Shown piece by piece: positions 41,746 to 50,639 of a stretch of 64,000 bases of DNA. This stretch comes from Gordonia sihwensis NBRC 108236 (GTDB lineage Bacteria > Actinomycetota > Actinomycetes > Mycobacteriales > Mycobacteriaceae), in NCBI RefSeq assembly GCF_000333035.1, contig NZ_BANU01000005.1, forward strand, positions 107,882-171,881, written 5' to 3'. Position 1 is the first letter of the stretch, and each line of letters starts with the position of its first letter. A program made the translations under genes and the position numbers. The notes beneath the pieces were generated by a model that saw only the letters and a list, made by a program, of their open reading frames with translations, ran no database searches and was not told the origin of the DNA.

Positions 41746-42741
41746 TCAACCGAGCGGGGCGGGCGGTGTTCCGTCTCCGAAGGGTCGGCCACCGAGCGCC
41801 TCCCTGCCGTGCGGTTCGGCCCAGTTCGACAGATCCGGACCCTTCGGCACGATCCCGGAGGGGTTGATGTCGCGATGCACCTGGTAGTAGTGCCGTTTGA
41901 TGTGGTCGAAGTTCGTGCAGTCACCGAAGCCGGGAGTCTGATAGAGATCGCGCGCGTATGCCCAGAGCACCGGCATCTCGGAGAGCTTCTCGCGATTGCA
42001 CTTGAAGTGGCCGTGATACACCGGGTCGAACCGCGCGAGCGTCGTGAACAGTCGCACATCCGCCTCGGTGATGGTGTCTCCGACCAGGTATCGCTGGGTG
42101 CGCAGCCGTTCGGTGAGCCAGTCGAGCCGGGAGAAGAGTTGGTCGTAGGCGTCGTCGTAGGCTTCCTGTGAGCCGGCGAAGCCGCACCGGTACACGCCGT
42201 TGTTCACGTCACGGTAGACCACCGCGTTCACCTCGTCGATCTCGCGGCGAAGGTCCTCGGGGTACAGCCGGGGCGCCCCGTCCCGGTGGAAGTCGACCCA
42301 CTCGGTCTCGAAGTCGAGAGTGATCTGCGGGAAGTCGTTGGTGACCACCGCTCCGCTCGGGACATCGACGACTGCCGGGACGGTGATGCCCTTCTCATAG
42401 CCGGGGATCCGCCGGAAGTACGCGTCCTGCAGCCGCGGTATGCCCAGCACCGGATCCACCCCGCCCGGGTCGAGGTCGAAGGTCCACGACCGCCAGTCGT
42501 GCGTCGGACCGCACACACCCATTGAAATCGCGTCTTCGAGACCGAGCAGCCGGCGCACGATGATCGACCGGTTCGCCCACGGACAGGCGTATGAGACGAC
42601 GAGCCGGTAGCGCCCGGCCTCCACCGGGTAGCCGTCGGCGCCGTCGCGCGTGATCCGGGTCTCGATGTACCTGGTGTCTCGTTCGTACGGCTGATCTGCC
42701 TTGACGTACTTCTCGTGATCTCCCGGGCGGTTCTCAGTCAT
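41746..42741 (-). CDS. Xi-class glutathione S-transferase-like protein (thiol-dependent reductase)
   Basis: A 331-residue protein. The N-terminal thioredoxin-like domain carries LVVSYACPWANRSIIVRR, the C-P-W-A motif of the glutathionyl-hydroquinone reductase (Xi) class, and the C-terminal helical domain carries YLVGDTITEADVRLFTTLAR. These enzymes reduce glutathionyl- or, in Actinobacteria, possibly mycothiol-linked hydroquinones. Because mycothiol is the main thiol in this group, the co-substrate is inferred. The gene lies between a drug pump and an unknown protein. Confidence 0.88.
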   Translation of the reverse strand: MTENRPGDHEKYVKADQPYERDTRYIETRITRDGADGYPVEAGRYRLVVSYACPWANRSIIVRRLLGLEDAISMGVCGPTHDWRSWTFDLDPGGVDPVLGIPRLQDAYFRRIPGYEKGITVPAVVDVPSGAVVTNDFPQITLDFETEWVDFHRDGAPRLYPEDLRREIDEVNAVVYRDVNNGVYRCGFAGSQEAYDDAYDQLFSRLDWLTERLRTQRYLVGDTITEADVRLFTTLARFDPVYHGHFKCNREKLSEMPVLWAYARDLYQTPGFGDCTNFDHIKRHYYQVHRDINPSGIVPKGPDLSNWAEPHGREALGGRPFGDGTPPAPLG

Positions 42742-42767
42742 CTATCCAGCATGGCACCGAACAGGCG

Positions 42768-43502
42768 TCACATGCTTTCGAACGCGCGACCGAGTTCGGC
42801 GTCGACGTCGATGAACCGGGCCTTGCGGATGGCCGGCTTGTCGATCTCGGTCTCCACGAACTTCGCGATGACCCTGCGGATCTCGTCGTCCACCTGAGCC
42901 AGATTGCGAATGATCTCGCCCCGGACGTTCCGCGAGCTGACGTCGACGAACACGTCGCGCGGTCGCGGTGGGTCCACCTCTATCCGCACCTGCAGCGGCG
43001 CCGCGCACCGGACCGTCAGCGGCAGTGTCACCAGACCGTCGACGTCGTACCGGATGCGGTCGACCTTGAGATCCACCGTCAACGCGATGTGCAGCGGCAG
43101 CTTGACCGTGAAGGTGATCAGCTGCCCGAGATCACGGACGATCTCCGGTTCGGCGACGCGCACCATCGCCCGCACTTTCACCACTCCTGCCGGTCCCGAC
43201 CCGATCGGGCCGACCTCGAACTCCTCGCCCGCGATCGAGGTGAACGCGCTGCCGATCCGTTCCTCGGTGACGGCGAGCTCGAAGAACCGTCGACCGAACT
43301 CCTCGTACGACAGGTATGCGGGCTCGACGTCCGCCGCGGACCCATCGTCGGTCCCGCCGGCGCCGAGCGCGGCCTCCATCGATTCGACGGCTTCGACGAC
43401 ATCGGCCGCGTCGGCATCGACGACGCGGTCGTCCAGTTCGCCCGCCTCGGACGGTTCAGGGACGGCGTTCTCGTGGTCTGGGTTCTCCGACACGGCATTC
43501 AT
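42768..43502 (-). CDS. Conserved hypothetical protein
   Basis: A 244-residue cytoplasmic-looking protein. The first 60 residues are acidic and low in complexity; the rest has beta-rich segments such as DLGQLITFTVKLPLHIALTV and a helical C-terminus ELGRAFESM. I recognise no domain. It is upstream of the GST gene on the same strand and downstream of the VanY-like gene. The long plus-strand frames over it are shadows. Function unknown. Confidence 0.65.
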   Translation of the reverse strand: MNAVSENPDHENAVPEPSEAGELDDRVVDADAADVVEAVESMEAALGAGGTDDGSAADVEPAYLSYEEFGRRFFELAVTEERIGSAFTSIAGEEFEVGPIGSGPAGVVKVRAMVRVAEPEIVRDLGQLITFTVKLPLHIALTVDLKVDRIRYDVDGLVTLPLTVRCAAPLQVRIEVDPPRPRDVFVDVSSRNVRGEIIRNLAQVDDEIRRVIAKFVETEIDKPAIRKARFIDVDAELGRAFESM

Positions 43503-43582
43503 CCTTCCCTATTGGGCCAGAGGTTCGTAGCCGCAACCGTCCACGTGTGCACGCACATGGCACGGCGGCCGACGAGACCAGG

Positions 43583-44089
43583 TCAGCGGCTCGCTGCGTC
43601 GGGGAGCCTGGGCGGGCACGCCGTTCCGGGCAGCGCCGCCAGTTCGAAGTGCCACCACTCGTTGTCGTACACCCGGCACAGGCCCCAGCGGATGCCGTTG
43701 GCCTGCAGCCAACGCGCGCCCGACCGCGGTCCCACATCGACGGCCTCGCCCGTGACGTGGGTCGACTCATCGGGCGGCAGTACCCAGCGGCGCGCGGCGG
43801 CGGGACTGCCGTAGTCGGCGATGCCCTGCCGCCACAGTGCCGCCTGCTCCGCGCGCGAGCGCTTTCCGGACGTTACCGACAGCGCCACCCCGGAGGCACG
43901 CGCCTCACGGTGCGCGAGCGTGTAGGCGATCGCCAACTGCGGCGTGAGTCCGGCGGTGCCGGGGGCCAACGACACGCCGAGGAAGTTCGCCCGGGCCGTC
44001 GCCGGATCGGCATGGGCGGCCGGCGCGACCGCCGCGGATGCGGCGATCGCCAGGGCCGCCGCAGCAGCGGTCACTCGCACTCGGATCAC
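43583..44089 (-). CDS. D-alanyl-D-alanine carboxypeptidase family protein (VanY/M15-like), secreted
   Basis: A 168-residue protein from a GTG at 44089, chosen because a signal peptide TAAAAALAIAASAAVAPAAH starts right after it. The M15 metallopeptidase motifs are DESTHVTGEAVDVG and EWWHFEL, whose His and Asp bind zinc. It is expected to act on peptidoglycan stem peptides outside the cell. The annotated longer frame to 44527 would hide the signal peptide. It is divergent from a small secreted protein gene with 127 bp between starts. Confidence 0.83.
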   Translation of the reverse strand: MIRVRVTAAAAALAIAASAAVAPAAHADPATARANFLGVSLAPGTAGLTPQLAIAYTLAHREARASGVALSVTSGKRSRAEQAALWRQGIADYGSPAAARRWVLPPDESTHVTGEAVDVGPRSGARWLQANGIRWGLCRVYDNEWWHFELAALPGTACPPRLPDAASR

Positions 44090-44216
44090 GGGGTCGAACC
44101 TACTACGGACCCGGTCGGCATGCGAGACGTCGACCTCCGACGGACCGGCCGACACGCCGATCAGCGTGCGTATCGGGGTACTTGCCCTCGAACCCGGCAG
44201 CTGCGACGGTTGACCG

Positions 44217-44750
44217 ATGACAGGTTCGCCGCGCCAGGCCCGTGATCGTCGTTCCTTCACTCGTCGCCCCGTCAGCGGACGCCGCCGTGTCGCCGCGGTC
44301 ACCGCCGTCCTGGCGGTCGGCGCGGCGGCAGCCGTCCATCCGGCCGAGGCGTGGGCGGCGCCCGCCGCCGCCTCGGCCCTCACACCGCACGACGTCGCCA
44401 GTGCTCCGTACGGCGCGCTGTTCTCGATGGGTGTCCCGGTGTACGAGCGCGTGAGGTTCATCCGCGAGCCGGGGGCGCACAGCCGGACGATGATCATGCA
44501 GCGGTTGCATCGTCCCACCGAAGGCAAGCGCGGCAGCGCCCGCTACGCCTTCCTCGGCGACCGACTTCCCGAATCATTCCTGGTGAGCGAGGACTGGAGT
44601 CGAAACGGAACGCCTCAGGGCTTGGTGGTCCCGATGACCCGCAAGTCGCGCGGACGACCGCCCACCCCGAAGTATCAGTCGATCACCACCGTCACCGGAC
44701 CGGTCGGCGAGCTCCGCGCGATCGGCTGGTCGCACCGCTACTCCGACTGA
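44217..44750 (+). CDS. Secreted conserved hypothetical protein
   Basis: A 177-residue protein with a long basic N-terminus, a hydrophobic segment VAAVTAVLAVGAAAAV and a signal-cleavage-like AEAWAAPA, then a soluble domain of about 120 residues: YGALFSMGVPVYERVRFIRE and YAFLGDRLPESFLVSEDWSR. I do not recognise a family. It stops at the same place as the convergent phosphatase-family gene, and a stem-loop spans both stops. Confidence 0.62.
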   Translation: MTGSPRQARDRRSFTRRPVSGRRRVAAVTAVLAVGAAAAVHPAEAWAAPAAASALTPHDVASAPYGALFSMGVPVYERVRFIREPGAHSRTMIMQRLHRPTEGKRGSARYAFLGDRLPESFLVSEDWSRNGTPQGLVVPMTRKSRGRPPTPKYQSITTVTGPVGELRAIGWSHRYSD

Positions 44751-44770
44751 TCTCACCGATTCGAGATCAG
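44747..44770. terminator. Bidirectional stem-loop between convergent genes
   Basis: CTGATCTC pairs with GAGATCAG around an eight-base loop. It overlaps the stop codons of both the secreted-protein gene and the phosphatase gene. Confidence 0.6.
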
Positions 44771-45892
44771 CGGCACCAGTTGTTCATCGTCGGTCCAGGC
44801 ACCGTGATGACCGGCCATCGTCGACTCCATGGGCTCAGCGGTGGGACAGACGAGGACGCTCGTTCCTCGCGCCACCGCCAGAACGTCACCGATCCGGGAC
44901 TCGATCGTCGGCACCGGAGGCGTGGGACCGAACCAGTGTTCGTCGAGCGCCTGCTCGCGGGTGACGATGCGGGCGTGCTCGCCGAGCGCCCCGGTCCATC
45001 GATCGGCCACGTCACGCACGGCGTCCGGATGGTCGGAGTAGACGTGCCGCACTCGGGCTTCGCCCGAGACCAGGCGGACATCGCGGCGCAGTTCGGGATC
45101 CGCCTCGAGGTCGACGGCCGCCCCCGCACGAATCATGCCGTGATCGCCGGTGATCAGCAGGGTGCACGTCGGGGGCAGGTCGTCGATCAGCTGTGCGACC
45201 ATTGCGTCGACCGCGCCGAGCACGGCGCGCCACTGCGCCGACTCCGGCCCGGCGACGTGCCCGTGCATGTCGAGGTCCGGGAAGTAAGCGTAGGCGAATC
45301 GGCGCCCGCGATCGGTGTGCCGGGCGAAATCGAGGAGTCCGTCGCGCACGGAGTCGAGATCTGACGCCGGGTGGAGTCGTCCGGCCGTTCGGAACGCCGC
45401 CCGCGTCAACCCCGAACGCATCTGATAGCCCGGCACCACGTAGTGGACCTCGACACCGCTCCGAGCCAGCCGCTGCACCGAACTCTCCACGGGCTGAACG
45501 TCTTCCGGCACATGGGTGGTTCTCGCATCCGGCCCTTCGGCGCTGCCGGTCCGCCAGCGCAGCGCGTTGAAGTTCTCCGGTCCGGCGGCGGAGGGCAGCG
45601 CGAAACTGTATCCGATGATCCCGTGTGTGGCACAGGGTGCTCCGATCGCCAGACTCGAGATGCTCGAGGCCGTCGTCGCGGGGAACCCGGCTGCCAACGT
45701 GGCCCGCAGGTGCGCCGTCAGAGTCGGTGCCACGTCGCCGTGCCGCCGCAGGAGTTCGGCTCCCAGTCCGTCGATCAGGAGGACGGCGATGTCACGAGCC
45801 GGGGCCACCTCGAGCCCCTCGGTCTCGGCGCCGTCGAATGCGGCGGACACCGCGGGCAGGATGTCGGCGAGGGTATGACGCATGGCTCCCAC
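44753..45892 (-). CDS. Alkaline phosphatase superfamily protein (nucleotide pyrophosphatase/phosphodiesterase type)
   Basis: A 379-residue protein. The metal centre begins with VLLIDGLGAELLRR and the nucleophile loop is AGFPATTASSISSLAIGAPC (Thr in PATTASS). The second half has PDLDMHGHVAGPES and LLITGDHGMIRAG, giving the remaining Asp/His ligands. These enzymes hydrolyse phosphodiester or pyrophosphate bonds. No signal peptide is seen, so it is probably cytoplasmic. It is divergent from the uracil-DNA glycosylase gene, 35 bp apart. Confidence 0.86.
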   Translation of the reverse strand: MGAMRHTLADILPAVSAAFDGAETEGLEVAPARDIAVLLIDGLGAELLRRHGDVAPTLTAHLRATLAAGFPATTASSISSLAIGAPCATHGIIGYSFALPSAAGPENFNALRWRTGSAEGPDARTTHVPEDVQPVESSVQRLARSGVEVHYVVPGYQMRSGLTRAAFRTAGRLHPASDLDSVRDGLLDFARHTDRGRRFAYAYFPDLDMHGHVAGPESAQWRAVLGAVDAMVAQLIDDLPPTCTLLITGDHGMIRAGAAVDLEADPELRRDVRLVSGEARVRHVYSDHPDAVRDVADRWTGALGEHARIVTREQALDEHWFGPTPPVPTIESRIGDVLAVARGTSVLVCPTAEPMESTMAGHHGAWTDDEQLVPLISNR

Positions 45893-45927
45893 TATGCCGG
45901 GCGCGGTTCCCGACTACGGTGGAGTCC

Positions 45928-46701
45928 ATGGCGCCGCGCCCCGAATCCGCGCCCGATCGGGCGGCCAGTGCCCGCACGTTGACCGCGTTGGACGATCTGA
46001 TCGCACAGTGCCGGGCCTGTCCGCGGCTCGTCGCCTGGCGCGAAGAGGTCGCCACCGTCAAACGCGCGGCCTTTCGCGACCAGACCTACTGGGGTCGCGC
46101 CGTTCCCGGTTTCGGACCGGACGACGCACGGATCCTCGTCGTCGGGCTGGCTCCGGCCGCGCACGGCGCCAATCGCACCGGCCGGATGTTCACCGGCGAC
46201 CGCAGCGGCGATTTCCTGTTCGCCGCACTGCACGCCGTCGGACTCGCGTCAGCGCCGCATGCGGTATCCGCCGACGACGGCCTGCGGCTCATCGACACCC
46301 GGATCACGTCGCCCGTGCACTGCGCTCCGCCGGCCAACAAGCCGACGCCCGATGAACGTCGCCGGTGTGCGCCATTCCTGTCGCGGGAACTGGAACTGCT
46401 GGCACCGACCGTCCGGGTGGCGATCGCTCTCGGCGGATTCGGCTGGCAGGCGCTGCTGTCGTCCCTCTCCGAGGGCGGTTGGATCGTGCCGCGTCCACGG
46501 CCGCGGTTCGGGCACGGCGTCCGCGCGGTGATCGACCATCCGGACGGCCGGCGTCTCACCGTTCTCGGATGCTTCCACGTCAGCCAGCAGAACACCTTCA
46601 CCGGGCGGCTGACGCCGGAGATGCTCGAAACCGTGTTGCTGGAAGCGAAGGCCGCAGCCACGCCGTCGGGCTCGACGGCACCGATAACGTCGAGGACATG
46701 A
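45928..46701 (+). CDS. udgB: Family 5 uracil-DNA glycosylase (UdgB)
   Basis: A 257-residue enzyme from the ATG at 45928. The nucleophile/binding loop is VGLAPAAHGANRTGRMFTGD, and the C-terminal DNA-contact motif is GCFHVSQQNTFTGRLT, both characteristic of type 5 UDGs, which remove uracil and some other deaminated bases. Conserved cysteines (CRACPRLVAW, HCAPP) likely ligate an iron-sulfur cluster. It overlaps the next small gene by ATGA, suggesting coupling. An ATP-dependent DNA ligase lies convergently downstream. Confidence 0.92.
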   Translation: MAPRPESAPDRAASARTLTALDDLIAQCRACPRLVAWREEVATVKRAAFRDQTYWGRAVPGFGPDDARILVVGLAPAAHGANRTGRMFTGDRSGDFLFAALHAVGLASAPHAVSADDGLRLIDTRITSPVHCAPPANKPTPDERRRCAPFLSRELELLAPTVRVAIALGGFGWQALLSSLSEGGWIVPRPRPRFGHGVRAVIDHPDGRRLTVLGCFHVSQQNTFTGRLTPEMLETVLLEAKAAATPSGSTAPITSRT

Positions 46702-47009
46702 CCACCGATCCCGAACCCGTCGAACTGTGCTGTCAACTCTGGGCCCGGCCCGGCCTCGCCGCCGATCTGTCGGCCTATGAAGACGAGGTCCTCGCCCTGC
46801 TACCCGATCACGGCGGGGTGCTTCTCGCTCGCGCGCTCGGTTCCGGCACCGCCGACGTTCCCGACGAGACGCAGCTGATCGGTCTGCCCGATCAGGCGGC
46901 CCTGGAGGCCTACCTCGCAGATCCGCGCCGGACGAGCCGGAGCGCCGAGCGCGATCGTGTCGTCGAGCGCACCGTGCTGTTCCCGGTCCGAGTCGTGACG
47001 CCGCACTGA
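46698..47009 (+). CDS. Small conserved hypothetical protein
   Basis: A 103-residue protein beginning MTTDPEPVELCCQLWARPGL, with a possible ferredoxin-like alpha-beta fold as in DUF1330/EthD-like small proteins, but no firm match. The ATG overlaps the UdgB stop, so its translation is probably coupled to the glycosylase. It is convergent with the ligase gene. Function unknown. Confidence 0.6.
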   Translation: MTTDPEPVELCCQLWARPGLAADLSAYEDEVLALLPDHGGVLLARALGSGTADVPDETQLIGLPDQAALEAYLADPRRTSRSAERDRVVERTVLFPVRVVTPH

Positions 47010-47012
47010 CGA

Positions 47013-48587
47013 TCACCGCATCGCGTCGGACGCCCTCGAATCGAGCAGATCGCGCAGCGCGTCGATCGTGTCCGCCTCGGCGGCGGGCTTGGCGTCGGCC
47101 CCGACGCGATAGCGTTTCACCCGCGCGAACCGCAAGGCGACCCCGCCCGGATAGCGCGATGACCGCTGCACGCCGTCGATCGCGATCTCCACCACCGTCT
47201 CCTGCCGCAGCGCGGTGACATGGCCCGCAGTGTCGACGGCGATCGTCGGAAAGTGCGCGGTCTGCCATCGCAGCAGCTCGTCCGTGAGTCCCTTGAAGGT
47301 CTTACCCACCATGACGAATCCACCGGGCGGACCGAATCGCCCCGCCGGATCCCGCGCGCCCAGATGCAGGTTCGACAGCATCCCCCGCCGCCGTCCCGAT
47401 CCCTGTTCGACGGCGAGCACGACCAGATCGAAGGTGTGCACGGGCTTCACTTTGATCCAGTGACTGCCGCGGCGCCCGGCCGCGTACGTCGAGTCGAGCG
47501 ACTTGACCACGACCCCCTCGTCGCCGGTGCCGACCGCCGCGGCGAAGAAGTCTTCGGCGAGGTGGCCGGCGGAGGGACCGGTCACCTCGATCCCGCGGAT
47601 CATCCGCTCCCCGACGATCTCGGCCAGCACCCGCCGCCGACGCCGCAGCGGTGAGTCGATCAGGCTCTCGCCGCGGGCGTAGAGCACATCGAAGAACCAC
47701 GCCGACAATGCGGTGCCGCCGCCGGAGCCGAAGCGACTCATCGTCTCCTGAAACGGCCGCGCCGCACCCGAGGGATCGAGAGCGAGTGTCTCGCCGTCCA
47801 GGACCAGGTCGCCGCCGGGGAACTCGGACACCAGTTCGGCGAGTTCGGGGACCCGGGAGGTGACGTCGGCCAGACTGCGCGTGTAGACGGTGACCGCGCC
47901 GCCGACGCGATGCACCTGGATCCGGGCGCCGTCGAGTTTCGCCTCTACGGAGGCCTCCCCCGTTTCGGCGACCGCGGCCGACGCGGACTCGGCCGTGGAG
48001 GCGAGCATCGGCGAGACCGGGACTCCCGGCGTGAGGCCGACTGCGGTGAGGTCGGATCCCGCACACGCCTGACGGACAGTGGTACCGAGGTCCCCGGAGA
48101 GCATCGCCGCCCGGCGCACCACTGCGGTCGGCAGACCCGCCGCCATCGCGGCCGCATCGGTGACCACGCTCTCGAGCGCACCCGTCCGCATCTCGGCGGT
48201 GAGCACCCGGATCAGATAGTCCTGTTCGTCGGCGGTCGCACGCGACATCAGGGCGTGCAGTGCCTCCGCTCGGGTGCGCACCGCACCGGGACCGCGCGTG
48301 TTCGCCAGCGTCGTGAACGCCGCGTCCACATCGCTCACGGTGAGCGACGGGGTCGCCGCCGGTTCGGTGCGAGCGGCATGAGCGGCACGCCGGCCGACTC
48401 CGAGCCGGCCCTGACGCGGGCGGCCCAGCAACAGTCCGACGGCCGCTGGAATCTCATCGGCCGACAGCGCTCGCAGAAGATCGGCGATCCGCTGTGTCTT
48501 GGCGTTGCGAGACCTCGTGGCGGTCACGTCCGCGGCCGTCTGCACGACGGCGTCGAGTCCTGTGCGTTGCTGTCGCCGTGCGGTCAC
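47013..48587 (-). CDS. ligB: ATP-dependent DNA ligase (LigB-like)
   Basis: A 524-residue ligase from a GTG at 48587. An N-terminal helical domain is followed by the nucleotidyl-transfer motif I ASVEAKLDGARIQVHRV with the AMP-accepting Lys, motif III-like LVLDGETLAL and motif IV/V segments EGVVVKSLDS and SHWIKVKPVH. The length and layout fit the LigB type known in M. tuberculosis (Rv3062), a non-essential second ligase. It seals nicks using ATP, probably in repair. It is divergent from a NUDIX gene. Confidence 0.9.
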   Translation of the reverse strand: MTARRQQRTGLDAVVQTAADVTATRSRNAKTQRIADLLRALSADEIPAAVGLLLGRPRQGRLGVGRRAAHAARTEPAATPSLTVSDVDAAFTTLANTRGPGAVRTRAEALHALMSRATADEQDYLIRVLTAEMRTGALESVVTDAAAMAAGLPTAVVRRAAMLSGDLGTTVRQACAGSDLTAVGLTPGVPVSPMLASTAESASAAVAETGEASVEAKLDGARIQVHRVGGAVTVYTRSLADVTSRVPELAELVSEFPGGDLVLDGETLALDPSGAARPFQETMSRFGSGGGTALSAWFFDVLYARGESLIDSPLRRRRRVLAEIVGERMIRGIEVTGPSAGHLAEDFFAAAVGTGDEGVVVKSLDSTYAAGRRGSHWIKVKPVHTFDLVVLAVEQGSGRRRGMLSNLHLGARDPAGRFGPPGGFVMVGKTFKGLTDELLRWQTAHFPTIAVDTAGHVTALRQETVVEIAIDGVQRSSRYPGGVALRFARVKRYRVGADAKPAAEADTIDALRDLLDSRASDAMR

Positions 48588-48718
48588 TTCACCGAGGATA
48601 GTGGGGCGAGCCCGCCCGCAGAGGTGTCGCGATCACCGTCAGAACAACGGACCGGCGTTGCGACGAGCAACCCACTGTGACGCGGAGATAACCGCACGAC
48701 CACGCGGAGATCTACGGT

Positions 48719-49150
48719 GTGAGGATGGATCCAGTGCTGGCCGCGGGCGCGGTCATCGTCGACGACGGCGGACGAATACTGATGATCAAACGCGGTCACG
48801 CACCGGAGAAGGGACGTTGGTCGGTACCGGGCGGACATGTCGAGGCCGGCGAGACCCTCGCCGAGGCGGCCGCACGTGAGGTCCGGGAGGAGACCGGCCT
48901 CGAGGTGGTGATCGGTAGGGAACTCTGGTGCGCGATCATCGATTACAGCGACGCGGAGACCTTCGAGATCCACGACTTCGCCGCGACGGTGATCGGCGGC
49001 GAGCTGCGCGCGGGCGACGACGCCGAGGACGCACGATGGATGACCGCTGACGAACTCGAACGTGCACCGCTCGTCGGCCGGCTCCGCGCGCATCTGCGTG
49101 CCGCCGGAATCCCACCCTCGGACCAGGTGGCGCCAAAGGGTCCCATCTGA
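48719..49150 (+). CDS. NUDIX hydrolase
   Basis: A 143-residue protein from the GTG at 48719, nine bases after GGAG; an ATG two codons later is possible. The Nudix box is GGHVEAGETLAEAAAREVRE plus ETGL, with the E-x2-E metal ligands. The family clears nucleoside diphosphates linked to other groups, for example oxidised nucleotides or NDP-sugars. The substrate cannot be read. It is divergent from the ligase gene and 25 bp before the ABC transporter genes. Confidence 0.87.
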   Translation: MRMDPVLAAGAVIVDDGGRILMIKRGHAPEKGRWSVPGGHVEAGETLAEAAAREVREETGLEVVIGRELWCAIIDYSDAETFEIHDFAATVIGGELRAGDDAEDARWMTADELERAPLVGRLRAHLRAAGIPPSDQVAPKGPI

Positions 49151-49175
49151 TCGGCCGGCGGGGTTTACTCCCCCT

Positions 49176-50639
49176 ATGAGCCTCCGACCGCGAGCCCCGG
49201 CGCTGCTACTGGCAGCGCTGATCGCGGCAGTGGCAGTGGTGGGCGGATGCGGCGGCCCCGACGGTGGGCGTAGCGGCGAAGGCGTGCTCCGAGTGGGAAC
49301 CGAGGGCACCTATGCGCCGTTCAGCTTCCACGACCCCGCGACCGGTCGACTCTCCGGCTACGACGTCGACGTGGCCGAGGCCGTCGCGCATCAGATGGGC
49401 ATGCGGGCCGAGTTCGTGGAGGCTCCCTGGGACTCGCTGTTCGCAGCACTCGGCGCGGATCGATTCGACGTGGTCGCCAATCAGGTCACGATCACTCCGG
49501 AGCGGCGAGCCGAGTACGCGTTGTCCAGCCCGTACGCCGTCGGCGAAGGGGTGGTCGTGACACGGGCGGACGACTCGTCGATCCGGTCGTTGAACGATCT
49601 GAGGGGCCGCACCGTCGCCCAGACGGCGACGAGCAACTGGACTCAAGTCGCTCGCGACGCGGGTGCACAGGTGCAGACCGTCGAGGGTTTCACCCAGGCG
49701 ATCACACTGCTTCGGCAGGGCCGGGTCGACGCGACGGTCAACGACAGCATCGCCGTGTACGCGTATTTCGCCGAGACCGGCGACTCGTCGGTCAAGATCT
49801 CGGCCAAGACCGGGCAGACGAGCGACCAGGCCTTCGCCGCCGCCAAGGGCAGTCCGCTGATACCGAAGATCGACCACGCGCTCGACCGTCTGCGGGCCGA
49901 CGGCACGCTCACAGCGATCTCAGAGAAGTACCTCAAAGCCGATGCCAGCGGCAGCGGCCCGCGGGCACAGCCGCCGGAGAGCACCTGGGAGTTGATCGGG
50001 AGAAACCTCTGGCCGATGGCGAAAGCCACGCTCACCACCACCATCCCGCTCGCGGCGGTGAGCTTCGTGATCGGCCTGGCGATCGCGCTCGTCGTGGCAC
50101 TCGCCCGGCTCGCGGAGAACCCGATTCTCTCGCGACTCGCGCGGATCTACGTCTCGATCATCCGGGGCACCCCGCTGTTGGTCCAGTTGTTCATCATCTT
50201 CTACGCGCTGCCCGAGCTCGGATTCAAAGTGCCGCCGCTGCCTGCCGCCGCGATCGCTTTCTCGCTCAACGTCGGCGGGTACGCCGCCGAGATCATCCGC
50301 AGCGCGATCATGTCGGTTCCCAAGGGCCAGCGCGAGGCCGCCGCGACCATCGGCATGAACTACGCGACCACGATGCGCCGCATCGTGCTCCCGCAAGCGG
50401 CGCGGATCGCGGTTCCCGGTCTGTCGAACACGCTCATCTCACTGGTGAAGGACACCTCACTCGCCTCCACGATCCTGGTGACGGAGCTCCTGCGCGTCGC
50501 GCAGATAGCCGCCGCGCCCACCTTCGAGTTCTTCGCCCTGTACATGACCGCCGCGGTCTACTACTGGATCGTGTGCCTCGTGCTGTCGATGCTGCAGGGC
50601 GTCCTCGAGACCCGTCTCGGAAGGTTCATCCCGACATGA
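49176..50639 (+). CDS. Polar amino-acid ABC transporter, fused substrate-binding protein and permease
   Basis: A 487-residue fusion. Residues 1-25 are a lipoprotein-like signal ending GGCGG. A type-3 binding domain (RVGTEGTYAPFSFHDPATGR, about residues 38-265) is joined by a linker near 265-285 to a His/Glu/Gln-type permease domain with the inner-membrane loop EIIRSAIMSVPKGQREAAAT, and SLVKDTSLASTILVTELLR, ending at the membrane helix near 470. The binding domain is thus tethered to the permease. It overlaps the ATPase gene by ATGA. Substrate is probably a polar amino acid or cystine-like compound. Confidence 0.9.
   Translation: MSLRPRAPALLLAALIAAVAVVGGCGGPDGGRSGEGVLRVGTEGTYAPFSFHDPATGRLSGYDVDVAEAVAHQMGMRAEFVEAPWDSLFAALGADRFDVVANQVTITPERRAEYALSSPYAVGEGVVVTRADDSSIRSLNDLRGRTVAQTATSNWTQVARDAGAQVQTVEGFTQAITLLRQGRVDATVNDSIAVYAYFAETGDSSVKISAKTGQTSDQAFAAAKGSPLIPKIDHALDRLRADGTLTAISEKYLKADASGSGPRAQPPESTWELIGRNLWPMAKATLTTTIPLAAVSFVIGLAIALVVALARLAENPILSRLARIYVSIIRGTPLLVQLFIIFYALPELGFKVPPLPAAAIAFSLNVGGYAAEIIRSAIMSVPKGQREAAATIGMNYATTMRRIVLPQAARIAVPGLSNTLISLVKDTSLASTILVTELLRVAQIAAAPTFEFFALYMTAAVYYWIVCLVLSMLQGVLETRLGRFIPT

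Noticed and set aside
41730..41757. Stem CCGCTCG/CGAGCGG between the DHA2 pump and the GST gene
   Set aside because: Only 7 bp with a long loop and it overlaps the GST stop; not convincing as a terminator.
49146..49175. Small hairpin GGGG-TTTA-CTCCCC before the amino-acid transporter
   Set aside because: Too short to call; probably the ribosome-site region.
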